52,364 nt of DNA from Pseudomonas sp. IPO3778 (GCF_013386825.1 NZ_JACARC010000016.1:1-52364), one strand, 5' to 3'; positions 15,447 to 24,853 are shown, numbered from the stretch's first letter. Notes: a model not told the origin generated them from the letters alone. A program made the numbers and translations.

Positions 15447-16799
15447 ATGTCCCAGTTAGAACCGCAGACTCTTGCTGCGCCCCCCATGGTGCGGCTGCCC
15501 CTCTTGCAACTGATTCTGGTAGGCCTGCAACACGTCTTGCTGATGTACGGTGGCGCCGTCGCCGTGCCTTTGATCATCGGCCAGGCCGCGGGCCTGAGCC
15601 GTGAAGAAATCGCCTTCCTGATCAACGCCGACCTGCTGGTGGCCGGCATCGCCACCATGGTCCAGTCATTCGGCATCGGCCCGGTCGGCATTCGCATGCC
15701 GGTGATGATGGGCGCCAGTTTTGCCGCGGTGGGCAGCATGGTCGCCATGGCCGGCATGCCCGGCATCGGCCTGCAAGGGATCTTCGGCGCCACCATCGCC
15801 GCCGGTTTTTTCGGCATCGTGATTGCGCCGTTCATGTCCAAGGTGGTGCGGTTCTTTCCACCGCTCGTGACCGGCACCGTGATCACCGCCATCGGCCTTT
15901 CGCTGTTTCCCGTCGCGGTCAATTGGGCCGGCGGCGGCGCTGCAGCTTCCACGTTTGGCTCACCGATCTACCTGGCCATTGCCGCACTGGTGCTGGCCAC
16001 CATCCTGTTGATCAACCGTTTCATGCGCGGCTTCTGGGTGAACATCTCGGTGCTGATCGGCATGGCCCTCGGCTACGGGCTGTGCGGGATGATCGGCATG
16101 GTCGACCTCAGTGGCCTGGCTCGCGCGCCGTGGGTGCAAGTGGTGACGCCGCTGCATTTCGGCATGCCCAAGTTCGAGTTGGCGCCGATTCTGTCGATGT
16201 GCCTGGTGGTGGTGATTATCTTCGTCGAGTCCACCGGGATGTTCCTTGCCCTGGGCAAGATCACCGGCCAGGACGTCACCCCGAAGATGCTGCGTCGCGG
16301 CCTGTTGTGTGATGCCGGCGCGTCGTTTTTTGCCGGGTTCTTCAACACCTTTACCCACTCCTCGTTCGCGCAGAACATCGGCCTGGTGCAGATGACCGGC
16401 GTGCGCTGCCGCTCGGTAACGATTGTCGCCGGTGCGTTTCTGATTGTGCTGAGCCTGCTGCCCAAGGCCGCGTTCCTGGTGGCCTCGATTCCGCCGGCAG
16501 TGCTGGGCGGTGCGGCGATTGCCATGTTCGGCATGGTGGCGGCCACCGGCATCAAAATCCTCCAGGAAGCCGACATCGCCGACCGCCGCAACCAGTTGCT
16601 GGTGGCCGTGAGTATCGGCATGGGTTTGATCCCGGTGGTGCGTCCCGAATTCTTCGCGCAACTGCCGCTGTGGATGAGCCCGATCACTCACAGCGGTATC
16701 GCCATGGCCACGATCAGTGCGCTGTCGCTGAACCTGCTATTCAACATTCTGGGTGGCGCCGAACGCGCTGCCGCCAGCGAACACGCACACTCACATTGA
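15447..16799 (+). CDS. NCS2 (uracil-xanthine) family permease, probably for urate or xanthine
   Basis: A 450-residue inner-membrane symporter of the COG2233 branch with about 14 helices. Motifs are LVGLQHVLLMYGGAVAVPLI at the N terminus, FVESTGMFLALGK near helix 8, and the family signature SFAQNIGLVQMTGVRCR near residue 310. It differs from the AzgA-type permease at 2550. Lying directly after urate oxidase and before a porin, it is most likely a urate or xanthine importer like E. coli UacT. The His-rich tail (EHAHSH) is short. Start ATG 15447 after gatccgaggtgttgc. Confidence 0.92.
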   Translation: MSQLEPQTLAAPPMVRLPLLQLILVGLQHVLLMYGGAVAVPLIIGQAAGLSREEIAFLINADLLVAGIATMVQSFGIGPVGIRMPVMMGASFAAVGSMVAMAGMPGIGLQGIFGATIAAGFFGIVIAPFMSKVVRFFPPLVTGTVITAIGLSLFPVAVNWAGGGAAASTFGSPIYLAIAALVLATILLINRFMRGFWVNISVLIGMALGYGLCGMIGMVDLSGLARAPWVQVVTPLHFGMPKFELAPILSMCLVVVIIFVESTGMFLALGKITGQDVTPKMLRRGLLCDAGASFFAGFFNTFTHSSFAQNIGLVQMTGVRCRSVTIVAGAFLIVLSLLPKAAFLVASIPPAVLGGAAIAMFGMVAATGIKILQEADIADRRNQLLVAVSIGMGLIPVVRPEFFAQLPLWMSPITHSGIAMATISALSLNLLFNILGGAERAAASEHAHSH

Positions 16800-17234
16800 T
16801 TCCTGCGTCACAACAAAAACAATAACGATCAGGGAATACACCATGCACGCCATTCACCCGGGGCCGGCCACGCGCCGTGCCCCATTCTCGCCCCGCGCGC
16901 TCTGTAACGGCGCACTTGAGCACCAGCCTCGGAGTCAGTATTCTCGGCGCCCGCTCAAATCGACTCAAAAAAAAACAGCGACTGTAAAAGCTGACTGCAA
17001 GGCCAACTTATCCAGGCCCCAGGTCCGCAGCCAATGTGTGCAAAAACTCTCCGAATTCGACTGTGTTCATCGCAGCCGACGGGGATTTTTTGGCTTTTTA
17101 AACACCTTGGCGCAGCTCTTGCTAAAAGCATTAAAGCTGACCGAACAGACGATTTTTGCGGCAAGCCAAAAGACGCCACACCAGAGCGTCCGCTTAGAAA
17201 AAAAACCAGAAACCTTTACCTCGGGAGCAACCGA
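16800..17234. other. 435-base gap before the porin gene
   Basis: No convincing gene. A good sigma-54 match lies at 17108-17123. An open frame from ATG 16843 runs to 17238 and ends in ATGA over the porin start, but its product is rich in K, R and Q, lacks known motifs and looks non-coding. The stretch is richer in A and T than the flanking genes. Confidence 0.5.
17108..17123 (+). promoter_or_regulatory. Candidate sigma-54 promoter of the Tsx-like porin gene
   Basis: TTGGCGCA-N4-TTGCT has GG (17109-17110) and GC (17121-17122) ten bases apart, with TGGC and TTGCT as in the consensus. Predicted start near 17134, giving a leader of about 100 bases. Confidence 0.5.
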
Positions 17235-18020
17235 ATGAAACGTACTGTGAACAGCCTGATGCTGGCAGGATCCCTGCTGGCTGGCGGCCAGGCCATGGCC
17301 GGTGATCTGCTGCAGTGGCAGAACAACAGCCTGACTTATCTGTGGGGCAAGAACTTCACTATTAACCCGCAGATCCAGCAAACCGTGACCTTCGAACACG
17401 CCGATGCGTGGAAGTACGGTGACAACTTCCTGTTTGTCGACCGCATCTTTTACAACGGCAAGGAAGACGGCAACGTCGGCCCAAGTACTTACTACGGTGA
17501 GTTCAGCCCACGCTTGTCGTTCGGCAAGATTTTCGACAAGGACTTGTCGTTCGGTCCGATCAAGGACGTGTTGCTGGCGTTCACTTACGAGTTCGGCGAA
17601 GGCGATAACGAGTCGTACCTCGTGGGCCCTGGTTTCGACTTGGCGATCCCGGGTTTCGACTACTTCCAGTTGAACTTCTACCAGCGCCAGACCGAGGGCA
17701 ATCGCCCGGGTGACAACGTATGGCAGATCACACCGGTATGGTCCTACACCATCCCCGTGGGCGACTCCAACGTGCTGATCGATGGCTACATCGACTGGGT
17801 GGTGGACAACGACAAGACCTCACGCGGCACCTACCACGCCAACATGCACGTCAACCCACAGATCAAGTATGACTTGGGCAAGGCGCTGCACTGGGGCGAG
17901 AAGCAGTTGTATGTCGGTATCGAATACGACTACTGGAAGAACAAGTACGGGATTGAAGACAGCGGCGCCTTCAAGACCAACCAGGACACGGCGAGCTTCC
18001 TGGTCAAGTACCACTTCTAA
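17235..18020 (+). CDS. Tsx-like outer membrane nucleoside channel
   Basis: A 261-residue outer-membrane beta-barrel. A signal peptide of about 23 residues (MKRTVNSLMLAGSLLAGGQAMA, cleavage at AMA-GD) is followed by alternating aromatic strands and a C-terminal Phe (FLVKYHF), as barrel proteins need for BamA. The NNSLTYLWG and FVDRIFYNGKED regions resemble the Tsx/OmpK family. In this cluster it probably lets purines or nucleosides through the outer membrane. Start ATG 17235 behind gggagcaaccga. The frame is open upstream, but the signal peptide fixes the start. Confidence 0.9.
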   Translation: MKRTVNSLMLAGSLLAGGQAMAGDLLQWQNNSLTYLWGKNFTINPQIQQTVTFEHADAWKYGDNFLFVDRIFYNGKEDGNVGPSTYYGEFSPRLSFGKIFDKDLSFGPIKDVLLAFTYEFGEGDNESYLVGPGFDLAIPGFDYFQLNFYQRQTEGNRPGDNVWQITPVWSYTIPVGDSNVLIDGYIDWVVDNDKTSRGTYHANMHVNPQIKYDLGKALHWGEKQLYVGIEYDYWKNKYGIEDSGAFKTNQDTASFLVKYHF

Positions 18021-18070
18021 GTAACACCGCACCTCACTTGTGGAAGCGGGGTTCTGTGGGGGCGGGCTTG

Positions 18071-18159
18071 TGTGGGAGCGGGCTTGCTCGCGAATGCGGA
18101 GTGTCAGCCAGTAAATTAGTCACTGACCCACCGCATTCGCGAGCAAGCCCGCTCCTACA
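18071..18159. repeat. REP doublet after the porin gene
   Basis: 29-base arms (18071-18099 and 18131-18159) with one mismatch, core GCGGGCTTGCTCGCGAATGC. It lies between convergent genes and may also serve as a transcription end. Confidence 0.85.
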
Positions 18160-18160
18160 T

Positions 18161-19312
18161 TCAGTTCGGTGCCAGGCCCAGAAACCGCTTCAGTTCTTCG
18201 CGCTTGGCCAGCGCGTCCCGCCGCCCCAATTCGATCAGCTCGCTGCAATACCCCGCCTCGAACAGCAAGTAACTGAGCACGCCCGCACCACTCGTCTTGG
18301 TCGCCCCCGGCCCCCGCAGGAACAGGCGCAACGCCGCCGGCAATTCCTGACGGTGACGTGCCGCGATTTCGTCGATCGGCTGGCTCGGTGCAATCACCAG
18401 CACCTCCACCGGCGCCAGGCCCTGTATCGCCGCGTTGGCGGGCAATAGATGACTGAACTGGTTCAGGCGCTCGAGCAATTCGATGTCGCTTTCCAGGCTG
18501 TCAATGAACGTGCTGTTGAGCATGTGCCCGCCAATCTGCGCCAACGTCGGCTCCTGGCCGGTGAAGGTGCGTATCGGGTTCGAAGGATCGTTACCGCGCG
18601 GGTTGCCGCTGACGCCCACCACCAGTACGCGGCTGGCCCCCAGGTGCAACGCCGGGCTGATCGGCGCCGACTGCCGCACCGCACCGTCACCAAAATATTC
18701 CTGACCGAGTTTGACGGGCGCAAACAACAGCGGAATCGCCGAACTGGCCAGCAGGTGTTCCACGGTCAATTGGGTGGGAATGCCAATGCGCCGATGGCGC
18801 AGCCAGGCATCAATGGTGCCGCCGCCTTGATAGAAGGTCACCGCTTGCCCGGACTCGTACCCGAAGGCAGTGACCGCCACCGCGTGCAGATGTTTCTCGC
18901 GGATCGACTGCCCGATGCCTTCCAGGTGCAGCTTGTCGCGCAACAGGTCCCGCAGCGGCGAACTGTTGAGCAGCGCTACCGGCACCTGTGCACCCAGCCC
19001 CAGCAGGCTGTGGGTGAGGAAACGGCTGGCCTGGCTGATTACCCCGGGCCAGTCGCTGCGCAGCACCAGGTGGCTGCGAAAACCCTGCCAGAAGGCGGTC
19101 AGGCGCTGGATGGCGGCGGTAAAGTCCATGGCGCCGCTGGCCAGGCTGACCGCATTGATCGCCCCGGCCGAGGTGCCGACAATCACCGGAAACGGATTGG
19201 CCGCCCCCGGTGGCAACAGCTCGGCAATCGCTGCCAATACCCCCACCTGATAGGCGGCCCGCGCCCCGCCGCCGGAAAGAATCAAGCCTGTGACCGGTTC
19301 AGCTGGACGCAT
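18161..19312 (-). CDS. Patatin-like phospholipase family protein
   Basis: A 383-residue lipid acyl hydrolase. The oxyanion loop is GGGARAAYQ (residues 14-22), the nucleophile Ser48 lies in GTSAG, and the dyad Asp209 lies in DGA. The C-terminal 120 residues are helical and typical of the bacterial group. No N-terminal signal peptide, so cytosolic or injected. The natural lipid is unknown. It lies just upstream of the REP doublet and 32 bases after the acyltransferase gene on the same strand, so the two may be cotranscribed and linked to envelope lipid handling. Confidence 0.92.
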   Translation of the reverse strand: MRPAEPVTGLILSGGGARAAYQVGVLAAIAELLPPGAANPFPVIVGTSAGAINAVSLASGAMDFTAAIQRLTAFWQGFRSHLVLRSDWPGVISQASRFLTHSLLGLGAQVPVALLNSSPLRDLLRDKLHLEGIGQSIREKHLHAVAVTAFGYESGQAVTFYQGGGTIDAWLRHRRIGIPTQLTVEHLLASSAIPLLFAPVKLGQEYFGDGAVRQSAPISPALHLGASRVLVVGVSGNPRGNDPSNPIRTFTGQEPTLAQIGGHMLNSTFIDSLESDIELLERLNQFSHLLPANAAIQGLAPVEVLVIAPSQPIDEIAARHRQELPAALRLFLRGPGATKTSGAGVLSYLLFEAGYCSELIELGRRDALAKREELKRFLGLAPN

Positions 19313-19344
19313 TGCATCACTCCATGGTGCTGGGGGACTTCAGA

Positions 19345-20280
19345 TCAACGACGACGTTTTTCATACAGCTTAGGCTCACCGGGCGGGCGGCTCTTGAAGC
19401 GGCGGTGGGTCCACAGGTATTGCTCGGGGCATTCACGCACGGAGGCCTCGACCCACTGGTTGATGCGCAGGCAATCGATCTCGTCGGTTTCGCCCGGGAA
19501 GTCGGTCAATGGCGGGTGGATCACCAGGCGGTAGCCGCTGCCGTCGGCCAGACGTTCCTGGGTGAACGGCACCACCAGCGCCTTGCCCAGCCGCGCGAAT
19601 TTGCTGGTGGCGGTGACGGTGGCGGCCTGAATGCCGAACAATGGCACGAAGATACTTTGCTTGGCGCCGTAGTCCTGGTCCGGTGCGTACCAGATCGCAC
19701 GGCCGGCGCGCAGCAGCTTGAGCATGCCGCGCACGTCTTCACGCTCGATGGCCAGGGAGTCGAGGTTGTGGCGCTCACGGCCACGGCGCTGGACGAAATC
19801 GAACAACGGGTTGCCGTGCTCGCGGTACATGCCGTCGATGGTGTGCTTCTGCCCGAGCAGCGCGGCGCCGACTTCCAGGGTAGTGAAATGCAGGGCCATC
19901 AGGATCACGCCCTTGCCTTCCAGCTGCGCTTGCTTGAGGTGCTCCAGCCCTTCGACATGGGCCAGGCGCGCCAGGCGCGGTTTGGTCCACCACCAGCTCA
20001 TGGCCATCTCGAAGAACGCGATGCCGGTGGAGGCAAAGTTTTCCTTGAGCAAATGTTTACGCTCTTTGGCGGATTTTTCAGGGAAGCACAGTTCCAGGTT
20101 TCGCGCGGCGATGCGCCGACGTTCACCGGCCACCCGGTACATTCCCGCGCCCAAGGCACGGCCAATCCCCAGTAAAACCCGGTACGGCAACTGCACAATC
20201 AGCCACAGCAAACCGAGTCCCAGCCATAACAGCCAAAAACGCGGGTGAAAAAATTCAGCTCGAAAACGCGGGCGATCCAT
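19345..20280 (-). CDS. lpxL: Lipid A biosynthesis lauroyl acyltransferase
   Basis: A 311-residue membrane-anchored enzyme of the LpxL/HtrB family that adds a secondary acyl chain to lipid A from acyl-ACP. It begins MDRPRFRAEFFHPRFW, then a hydrophobic anchor at about residues 17-35. The catalytic HX4E motif is in MALHFTTLEVG, followed by YREHGNPLFD and the late YAPDQDYG. Start ATG 20280 is preferred to the in-frame 20301 because it gives the family N terminus. Divergent from minC. Confidence 0.94.
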   Translation of the reverse strand: MDRPRFRAEFFHPRFWLLWLGLGLLWLIVQLPYRVLLGIGRALGAGMYRVAGERRRIAARNLELCFPEKSAKERKHLLKENFASTGIAFFEMAMSWWWTKPRLARLAHVEGLEHLKQAQLEGKGVILMALHFTTLEVGAALLGQKHTIDGMYREHGNPLFDFVQRRGRERHNLDSLAIEREDVRGMLKLLRAGRAIWYAPDQDYGAKQSIFVPLFGIQAATVTATSKFARLGKALVVPFTQERLADGSGYRLVIHPPLTDFPGETDEIDCLRINQWVEASVRECPEQYLWTHRRFKSRPPGEPKLYEKRRR

Positions 20281-20333
20281 TAATGATTCCGGCAAAGACA
20301 ACGGCCGCGCATTCTACAACGGTTCGACCCGGC

Positions 20334-20361
20334 TTGCGGCTAGCGGATGTTCTCGTTATAA
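20334..20361 (+). promoter_or_regulatory. Candidate minC promoter
   Basis: TTGCGG (20334-20339) and TTATAA (20356-20361) are 16 bases apart, 38 bases before the minC ATG. Reasonable sigma-70 match. Confidence 0.45.
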
Positions 20362-20398
20362 GTCTCGACACTTTTCGTGACAAGCCGCTTTGCCGACC

Positions 20399-21136
20399 AT
20401 GAGCCAAACCGAACCGCTAGACCAAGATCCCGTGTTCCAGCTGAAAGGCAGCATGCTCGCCATTACCGTGCTGGAACTGGCCCGCAACGACCTTGATGCC
20501 CTGGACCGCCAGCTCGCCGCCAAGGTCGCCCTCGCGCCGAACTTCTTCAACAATGCGCCGCTGGTGCTGGCCCTGGACAAACTCCCGGCCGGCCAGGGTG
20601 CTGTGGACCTGCCCGGACTGATGCGCGTGTGCCGCCAGCATGGCCTGCGCACCCTGGCGATTCGCGCCAGCCGCATCGAAGACATTGCTGCAGCAATCGC
20701 CATTGAACTGCCAGTACTGCCGCCGTCCGGTGCACGGGAGCGTCCGCTCGACCCGTTGGTCGGCGAAGAGAAGAAAAAACCCGAAAAACCACCCGAGCCG
20801 ACGATCAAGCCTACGAAGATCATCACCTCTCCCGTACGGGGCGGGCAGCAGATTTACGCCCAGGGTGGCGACCTTGTGGTCATCGCCCCGGTCAGTCCGG
20901 GGGCGGAACTTCTCGCCGATGGAAACATCCATGTATACGGTCCCATGCGGGGTCGTGCACTGGCCGGCATAAAAGGTGACACAAAGGCCCGTATTTTTTG
21001 CCAGCAGTTGACCGCTGAGCTAGTGTCCATCGCAGGCCAGTACAAGGTTTCGGAAGATTTGCGTCGCGATCCGCTGTGGGGGGCCGGGGTACAAGTCAGC
21101 CTGTCGGGCGATGTGTTGAACATCGTTCGTCTTTAA
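20399..21136 (+). CDS. minC: Septum site-determining protein MinC
   Basis: A 245-residue inhibitor of FtsZ ring assembly, brought to the poles by MinD. N-terminal FtsZ-binding domain at about residues 1-110 ([28 protein letters not shown]), a charged Pro/Lys linker near 125-140, then the beta-helical MinD-binding domain from about 147 ([35 protein letters not shown]). ATG 20399 fits the family start MSQ; the TTG at 20390 is unlikely. An unusual structured gap of 212 bases separates it from minD. Confidence 0.96.
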   Translation: MSQTEPLDQDPVFQLKGSMLAITVLELARNDLDALDRQLAAKVALAPNFFNNAPLVLALDKLPAGQGAVDLPGLMRVCRQHGLRTLAIRASRIEDIAAAIAIELPVLPPSGARERPLDPLVGEEKKKPEKPPEPTIKPTKIITSPVRGGQQIYAQGGDLVVIAPVSPGAELLADGNIHVYGPMRGRALAGIKGDTKARIFCQQLTAELVSIAGQYKVSEDLRRDPLWGAGVQVSLSGDVLNIVRL

Positions 21137-21203
21137 CGGATACTGCCGCATTTTCCAATGCATCTCTAGACTCTGATAGCACAGCGAAAACGGCAAAACT
21201 TAA

Positions 21204-21268
21204 GTAGGAATAATTGGCAGGTGACATTTACCGTTGGTAAATCGCACTTTTTTTCATCTTATTCCTAC
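21204..21268. promoter_or_regulatory. Nested inverted repeats between minC and minD
   Basis: Outer perfect 10-bp arms GTAGGAATAA (21204-21213) and TTATTCCTAC (21259-21268) enclose inner perfect 7-bp arms ATTTACC (21226-21232) and GGTAAAT (21236-21242) with a 3-base loop. A T7 run follows the inner hairpin at 21248-21254. TTGGCA (21214-21219) with TAAATC 18 bases on could be a minD promoter overlapping the inner dyad. It could be a terminator, an operator or a leader structure. Confidence 0.5.
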
Positions 21269-21348
21269 GAAGGCTGTCCGCCTGCAGCGAGTTTCAAGAG
21301 ATGTTTTTCAGGGGCTAGAAAGTCCTTTTTCCTTAGGGGTGAAACACC

Positions 21349-22161
21349 TTGGCCAAGATTCTCGTGGTTACATCCGGCAAGGGTGGTGTGGGTAAGACCA
21401 CCACCAGCGCCGCTATCGGTACCGGCCTCGCTCTGCGCGGCCACAAGACAGTCATCGTCGACTTCGACGTCGGTTTGCGTAACCTCGACCTGATCATGGG
21501 CTGCGAACGCCGCGTGGTGTACGACTTCGTCAACGTGGTGAACGGCGAAGCCAACCTGCAGCAGGCCCTGATCAAGGACAAGCGCCTTGAGAACCTGTAC
21601 GTACTGGCCGCCAGCCAGACCCGCGACAAAGAAGCGCTGACCAAGGAAGGCGTGGGCAAAGTCCTCGCCGAGCTGAAGGAAACCTTCGAATACGTGGTGT
21701 GCGATTCCCCGGCGGGTATCGAGACCGGTGCTCACCTGGCCATGTACTTCGCCGACGAAGCCATCGTCGTGACCAACCCTGAAGTATCGTCCGTACGTGA
21801 CTCGGACCGCATGCTCGGCCTGCTGGCCAGCAAGTCCCAGCGCGCCGAGAAAGGCGAAGAGCCGATCAAGGAACACCTGCTGCTGACCCGCTACAACCCT
21901 GAGCGCGTGAGCAAGGGCGAGATGCTTGGCGTTGAAGACGTCAAGGACATCCTGGCCGTGACCCTGCTGGGCGTGATCCCGGAATCCCAGGCCGTGCTCA
22001 AGGCGTCCAACCAGGGCGTGCCGGTTATTCTCGACGACCAGAGCGACGCCGGCCAGGCGTACAGCGACGCGGTTGATCGCTTGCTGGGCAAAACCGTGGA
22101 ACATCGCTTCCTCGATGTTGCGAAGAAGGGATTCTTCGAGCGTATCTTTGGAGGCAACTAA
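21349..22161 (+). CDS. minD: Septum site-determining ATPase MinD
   Basis: A 270-residue membrane-associated ATPase that recruits MinC and is driven by MinE. The deviant Walker A GKGGVGKT is at residues 10-17, followed by VIVDFDVGLRNLDLIMG and VCDSPAGIE. The C-terminal amphipathic membrane-targeting helix is KKGFFERIFGGN. The start codon is TTG at 21349, behind taggggtgaa; MAKILVVTSGKGG is the family N terminus and no ATG or GTG fits. Three bases separate it from minE. Confidence 0.97.
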   Translation: MAKILVVTSGKGGVGKTTTSAAIGTGLALRGHKTVIVDFDVGLRNLDLIMGCERRVVYDFVNVVNGEANLQQALIKDKRLENLYVLAASQTRDKEALTKEGVGKVLAELKETFEYVVCDSPAGIETGAHLAMYFADEAIVVTNPEVSSVRDSDRMLGLLASKSQRAEKGEEPIKEHLLLTRYNPERVSKGEMLGVEDVKDILAVTLLGVIPESQAVLKASNQGVPVILDDQSDAGQAYSDAVDRLLGKTVEHRFLDVAKKGFFERIFGGN

Positions 22162-22164
22162 ACA

Positions 22165-22419
22165 ATGAAATTTCTCGACTTCTTTCGCGCCAACAAAAAG
22201 CCAAGTACCGCGTCGGTAGCGAAAGAGCGTCTACAGATCATCGTGGCGCACGAACGCGGCCAACGCAGCACCCCGGATTACCTGCCGGCCTTGCAGAAGG
22301 AACTGGTGGAAGTGATCCGCAAGTACGTCAATATCGGCAACGATGACGTGCATGTCGCCCTGGAAAATGACGGCAGCTGCTCGATTCTGGAACTCAATAT
22401 CACCCTGCCTGATCGTTGA
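22165..22419 (+). CDS. minE: Cell division topological specificity factor MinE
   Basis: An 84-residue protein of normal length. The N-terminal anti-MinCD helix region is [24 protein letters not shown], and the dimerising topological domain contains [19 protein letters not shown]. It stimulates MinD ATPase and so drives pole-to-pole oscillation. It follows minD directly. Confidence 0.97.
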   Translation: MKFLDFFRANKKPSTASVAKERLQIIVAHERGQRSTPDYLPALQKELVEVIRKYVNIGNDDVHVALENDGSCSILELNITLPDR

Positions 22420-22460
22420 TCGAAAAGGCGGTCGCCACGGCGGCTCGGTTACTGGACTTC

Positions 22461-22560
22461 TGCAGGAGCGAGCTTGCTCGCGATGGACGTTAACGATAAC
22501 GCGCTCATCCTGAATGAACGTGTTGTTCTTAAGTTTTTCGCGAGCAAGCTCGCTCCTACA
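22461..22560. repeat. REP doublet (REPIN-like) after minE
   Basis: Arms 22461-22483 and 22538-22560 (23 bases, one mismatch), core GAGCGAGCTTGCTCGCGA. The interior contains TAACGATAACGCG, shared with other doublets. Confidence 0.85.
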
Positions 22561-22610
22561 GGAACTTCGGTAACCCAGCCGCCGTTGGCGTTTGTTACGA
22601 GGCTGTTTTA

Positions 22611-23246
22611 ATGCCGTTGTCCAATGTCCATATCCTTCATCAGGACGCTGCTGTCCTGGTGGTGAACAAGCCTACCCTGCTGCTCTCCGTGCCCGGTCGC
22701 GCCGACGACAACAAGGACTGCCTGATCACCCGCCTGCAGGAAAACGGCTACCCCGAAGCCCGCATCGTTCACCGGCTGGACTGGGAAACGTCCGGCATCA
22801 TCCTGCTGGCCCGCGACGCAGACAGCCACCGTGAACTGTCCCGTCAGTTCCACGACCGGGAAACCGAAAAGGCCTACACCGCGCTGTGCTGGGGCCAACC
22901 GGAACTGGACAGCGGCAGCATCGACTTGCCACTGCGCTACGACCCGCCGACCAAGCCACGGCATGTGGTGGACCATGAGTTCGGCAAGAACGCGCTGACC
23001 TTCTGGAAAGTCCTGGAGCGTTGCGGCGACTGGTGCCGGGTTGAGCTGACGCCGATCACCGGCCGCTCACACCAACTGCGGGTGCATATGCTGTCCATTG
23101 GTCACCCGTTGCTGGGCGATGGCTTGTACGCCCATGAACAGGCATTGGCCGCCTGGCCACGCCTGTGCCTGCACGCCAGCATGTTGAGCTTCACCCATCC
23201 CCAGAGCGGCGAGCGTTTGCGCTTCGAGTGCCCTGCGCCGTTTTAA
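22611..23246 (+). CDS. RluA-family pseudouridine synthase
   Basis: A 211-residue enzyme consisting only of the catalytic domain, without an S4 domain. The catalytic Asp is in IVHRLDWETSGIIL, then RHVVDHEFGKNALT, and TPITGRSHQLRVHM. It would isomerise a uridine in rRNA or tRNA. The size and lack of S4 resemble RluA (23S U746 / tRNA U32) more than RluC or RluD. Start ATG 22611. Confidence 0.9.
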   Translation: MPLSNVHILHQDAAVLVVNKPTLLLSVPGRADDNKDCLITRLQENGYPEARIVHRLDWETSGIILLARDADSHRELSRQFHDRETEKAYTALCWGQPELDSGSIDLPLRYDPPTKPRHVVDHEFGKNALTFWKVLERCGDWCRVELTPITGRSHQLRVHMLSIGHPLLGDGLYAHEQALAAWPRLCLHASMLSFTHPQSGERLRFECPAPF

Positions 23247-23265
23247 GCTGCAACCCCGATCAAAG

Positions 23266-23351
23266 GTGGGAGCTGGCTTGCCTGCGATAACGGTGTGTCA
23301 GCCCCATATTGGTGACTGGCAGACCGCTATCGCAGGCAAGCCAGCTCCCAC
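23266..23351. repeat. REP doublet before apeB
   Basis: 28-base arms 23266-23293 and 23324-23351 with one mismatch, core GAGCTGGCTTGCCTGCGATA, the same subfamily as 15286-15357. Confidence 0.82.
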
Positions 23352-23441
23352 ATGGGTTTTGTGCCCGTATCAAGAAAGCAGCTTCCCTCCAAATTCTGAG
23401 CCAATACGGTAAACTCGCGCCATTGCTGTCTGGAGCTACTT

Positions 23442-24731
23442 ATGCGCGAAGAGTTGAACCAAGGCCTGATCGACTTCCTCAAGGCCTCCCCTACCCCGTT
23501 TCATGCCACTGCCGCCCTCGCACAGCGCCTGGAAGCGGCCGGTTTCCAGCGTCTTGACGAGCGCGAGACCTGGACCACCGAGGCCAACGGGCGCTATTAC
23601 GTGACCCGCAACGACTCCTCGATCATCGCCTTCAAGCTCGGCCGTCACTCGCCCCTGCAAGGCGGCATTCGCCTGGTGGGCGCCCACACCGACAGCCCAT
23701 GCCTGCGGGTCAAGCCACAGCCTGAACTGCAACGCCAGGGCTTCTGGCAACTGGGTGTGGAAGTGTACGGCGGTGCGCTGCTGGCACCGTGGTTCGACCG
23801 CGACCTGTCCCTGGCTGGCCGCGTGACTTTCCGCCGTGACGGCAAGGTCGAAAGCCAGTTGATCGACTTCAAGCTGCCCATCGCGATCATCCCCAACCTG
23901 GCCATTCACCTGAACCGTGAAGCCAACCAGGGTTGGGCGATCAATGCCCAGACCGAACTGCCGCCGATCCTGGCGCAGTTTGCCGGTGACGAGCGTGTGG
24001 ACTTCCGCGCAGTGCTCACCGAGCAGTTGGCCCGTGAACACGGCCTGAACGCCGATGTGGTGCTCGACTATGAACTGAGCTTCTACGACACCCAGAGCGC
24101 CGCAGTGATTGGCCTCAATGGCGACTTTATCGCCGGTGCCCGCCTCGACAACCTGCTGTCGTGCTACGCCGGCCTGCAAGCCTTGCTCACCGCCGAAACC
24201 GACGAAACCTGCGTGCTGGTGTGCAACGACCACGAAGAAGTCGGCTCGTGCTCCGCCTGCGGTGCCGACGGCCCGATGCTGGAGCAGACCCTGCGTCGCC
24301 TGCTGCCCGAAGGTGATGAATTCGTACGCACCATCCAGAAGTCGCTGCTGGTGTCGGCCGACAACGCCCACGGCGTGCATCCCAACTACGCCGAGAAGCA
24401 CGACGCCAACCACGGCCCTAAACTCAATGCCGGCCCGGTGATCAAGGTCAACAGCAACCAGCGCTACGCCACCAACAGCGAAACCGCCGGGTTCTTCCGC
24501 CATCTGTGCATGGCCGAAGAAGTACCGGTACAAAGCTTTGTGGTGCGCAGCGACATGGGTTGCGGCTCCACCATCGGCCCGATCACCGCCAGCCACCTGG
24601 GTGTGCGCACCGTGGATATCGGCTTGCCGACGTTTGCCATGCACTCGATTCGCGAACTGTGCGGCAGCCACGACCTGGCGCACCTGGTGAAGGTGTTGAG
24701 TGCGTTTTACGCGAGTCGTGATTTGCCTTAA
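23442..24731 (+). CDS. apeB: M18 family aminopeptidase
   Basis: A 429-residue cytosolic dinuclear zinc aminopeptidase, of the yeast aminopeptidase I / aspartyl aminopeptidase family. Metal and catalytic regions are visible in order: [59 protein letters not shown] and [13 protein letters not shown]. It removes N-terminal residues during peptide recycling. Start ATG 23442, after tctggagctactt. Monocistronic, between two REP doublets. Confidence 0.95.
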   Translation: MREELNQGLIDFLKASPTPFHATAALAQRLEAAGFQRLDERETWTTEANGRYYVTRNDSSIIAFKLGRHSPLQGGIRLVGAHTDSPCLRVKPQPELQRQGFWQLGVEVYGGALLAPWFDRDLSLAGRVTFRRDGKVESQLIDFKLPIAIIPNLAIHLNREANQGWAINAQTELPPILAQFAGDERVDFRAVLTEQLAREHGLNADVVLDYELSFYDTQSAAVIGLNGDFIAGARLDNLLSCYAGLQALLTAETDETCVLVCNDHEEVGSCSACGADGPMLEQTLRRLLPEGDEFVRTIQKSLLVSADNAHGVHPNYAEKHDANHGPKLNAGPVIKVNSNQRYATNSETAGFFRHLCMAEEVPVQSFVVRSDMGCGSTIGPITASHLGVRTVDIGLPTFAMHSIRELCGSHDLAHLVKVLSAFYASRDLP

Positions 24732-24743
24732 TCATCTGGCCTT

Positions 24744-24845
24744 CTGTAGGAGCGAGCTTGCTCGCGAAAATCGCCAACGATAACGCGGGCATTCTGGATG
24801 CTCGCGGTGTTCTCTGGTTTTTCGCGAGCAAGCTCACTCCTACAG
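24744..24845. repeat. REP doublet (REPIN-like) after apeB
   Basis: 27-base arms 24744-24770 and 24819-24845 with one mismatch, core GAGCGAGCTTGCTCGCGAAAA. The interior CCAACGATAACGCGGGCAT matches the doublets at 10441, 22461 and 39722. Confidence 0.85.
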
Positions 24846-24853
24846 TGGAGAGA

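Noticed and set aside
10441..24845. Repeated inverted sequences as a CRISPR array
   Set aside because: The repeats are isolated pairs 1-12 kb apart with inverted arms, not clustered direct repeats with spacers. They are REP doublets.
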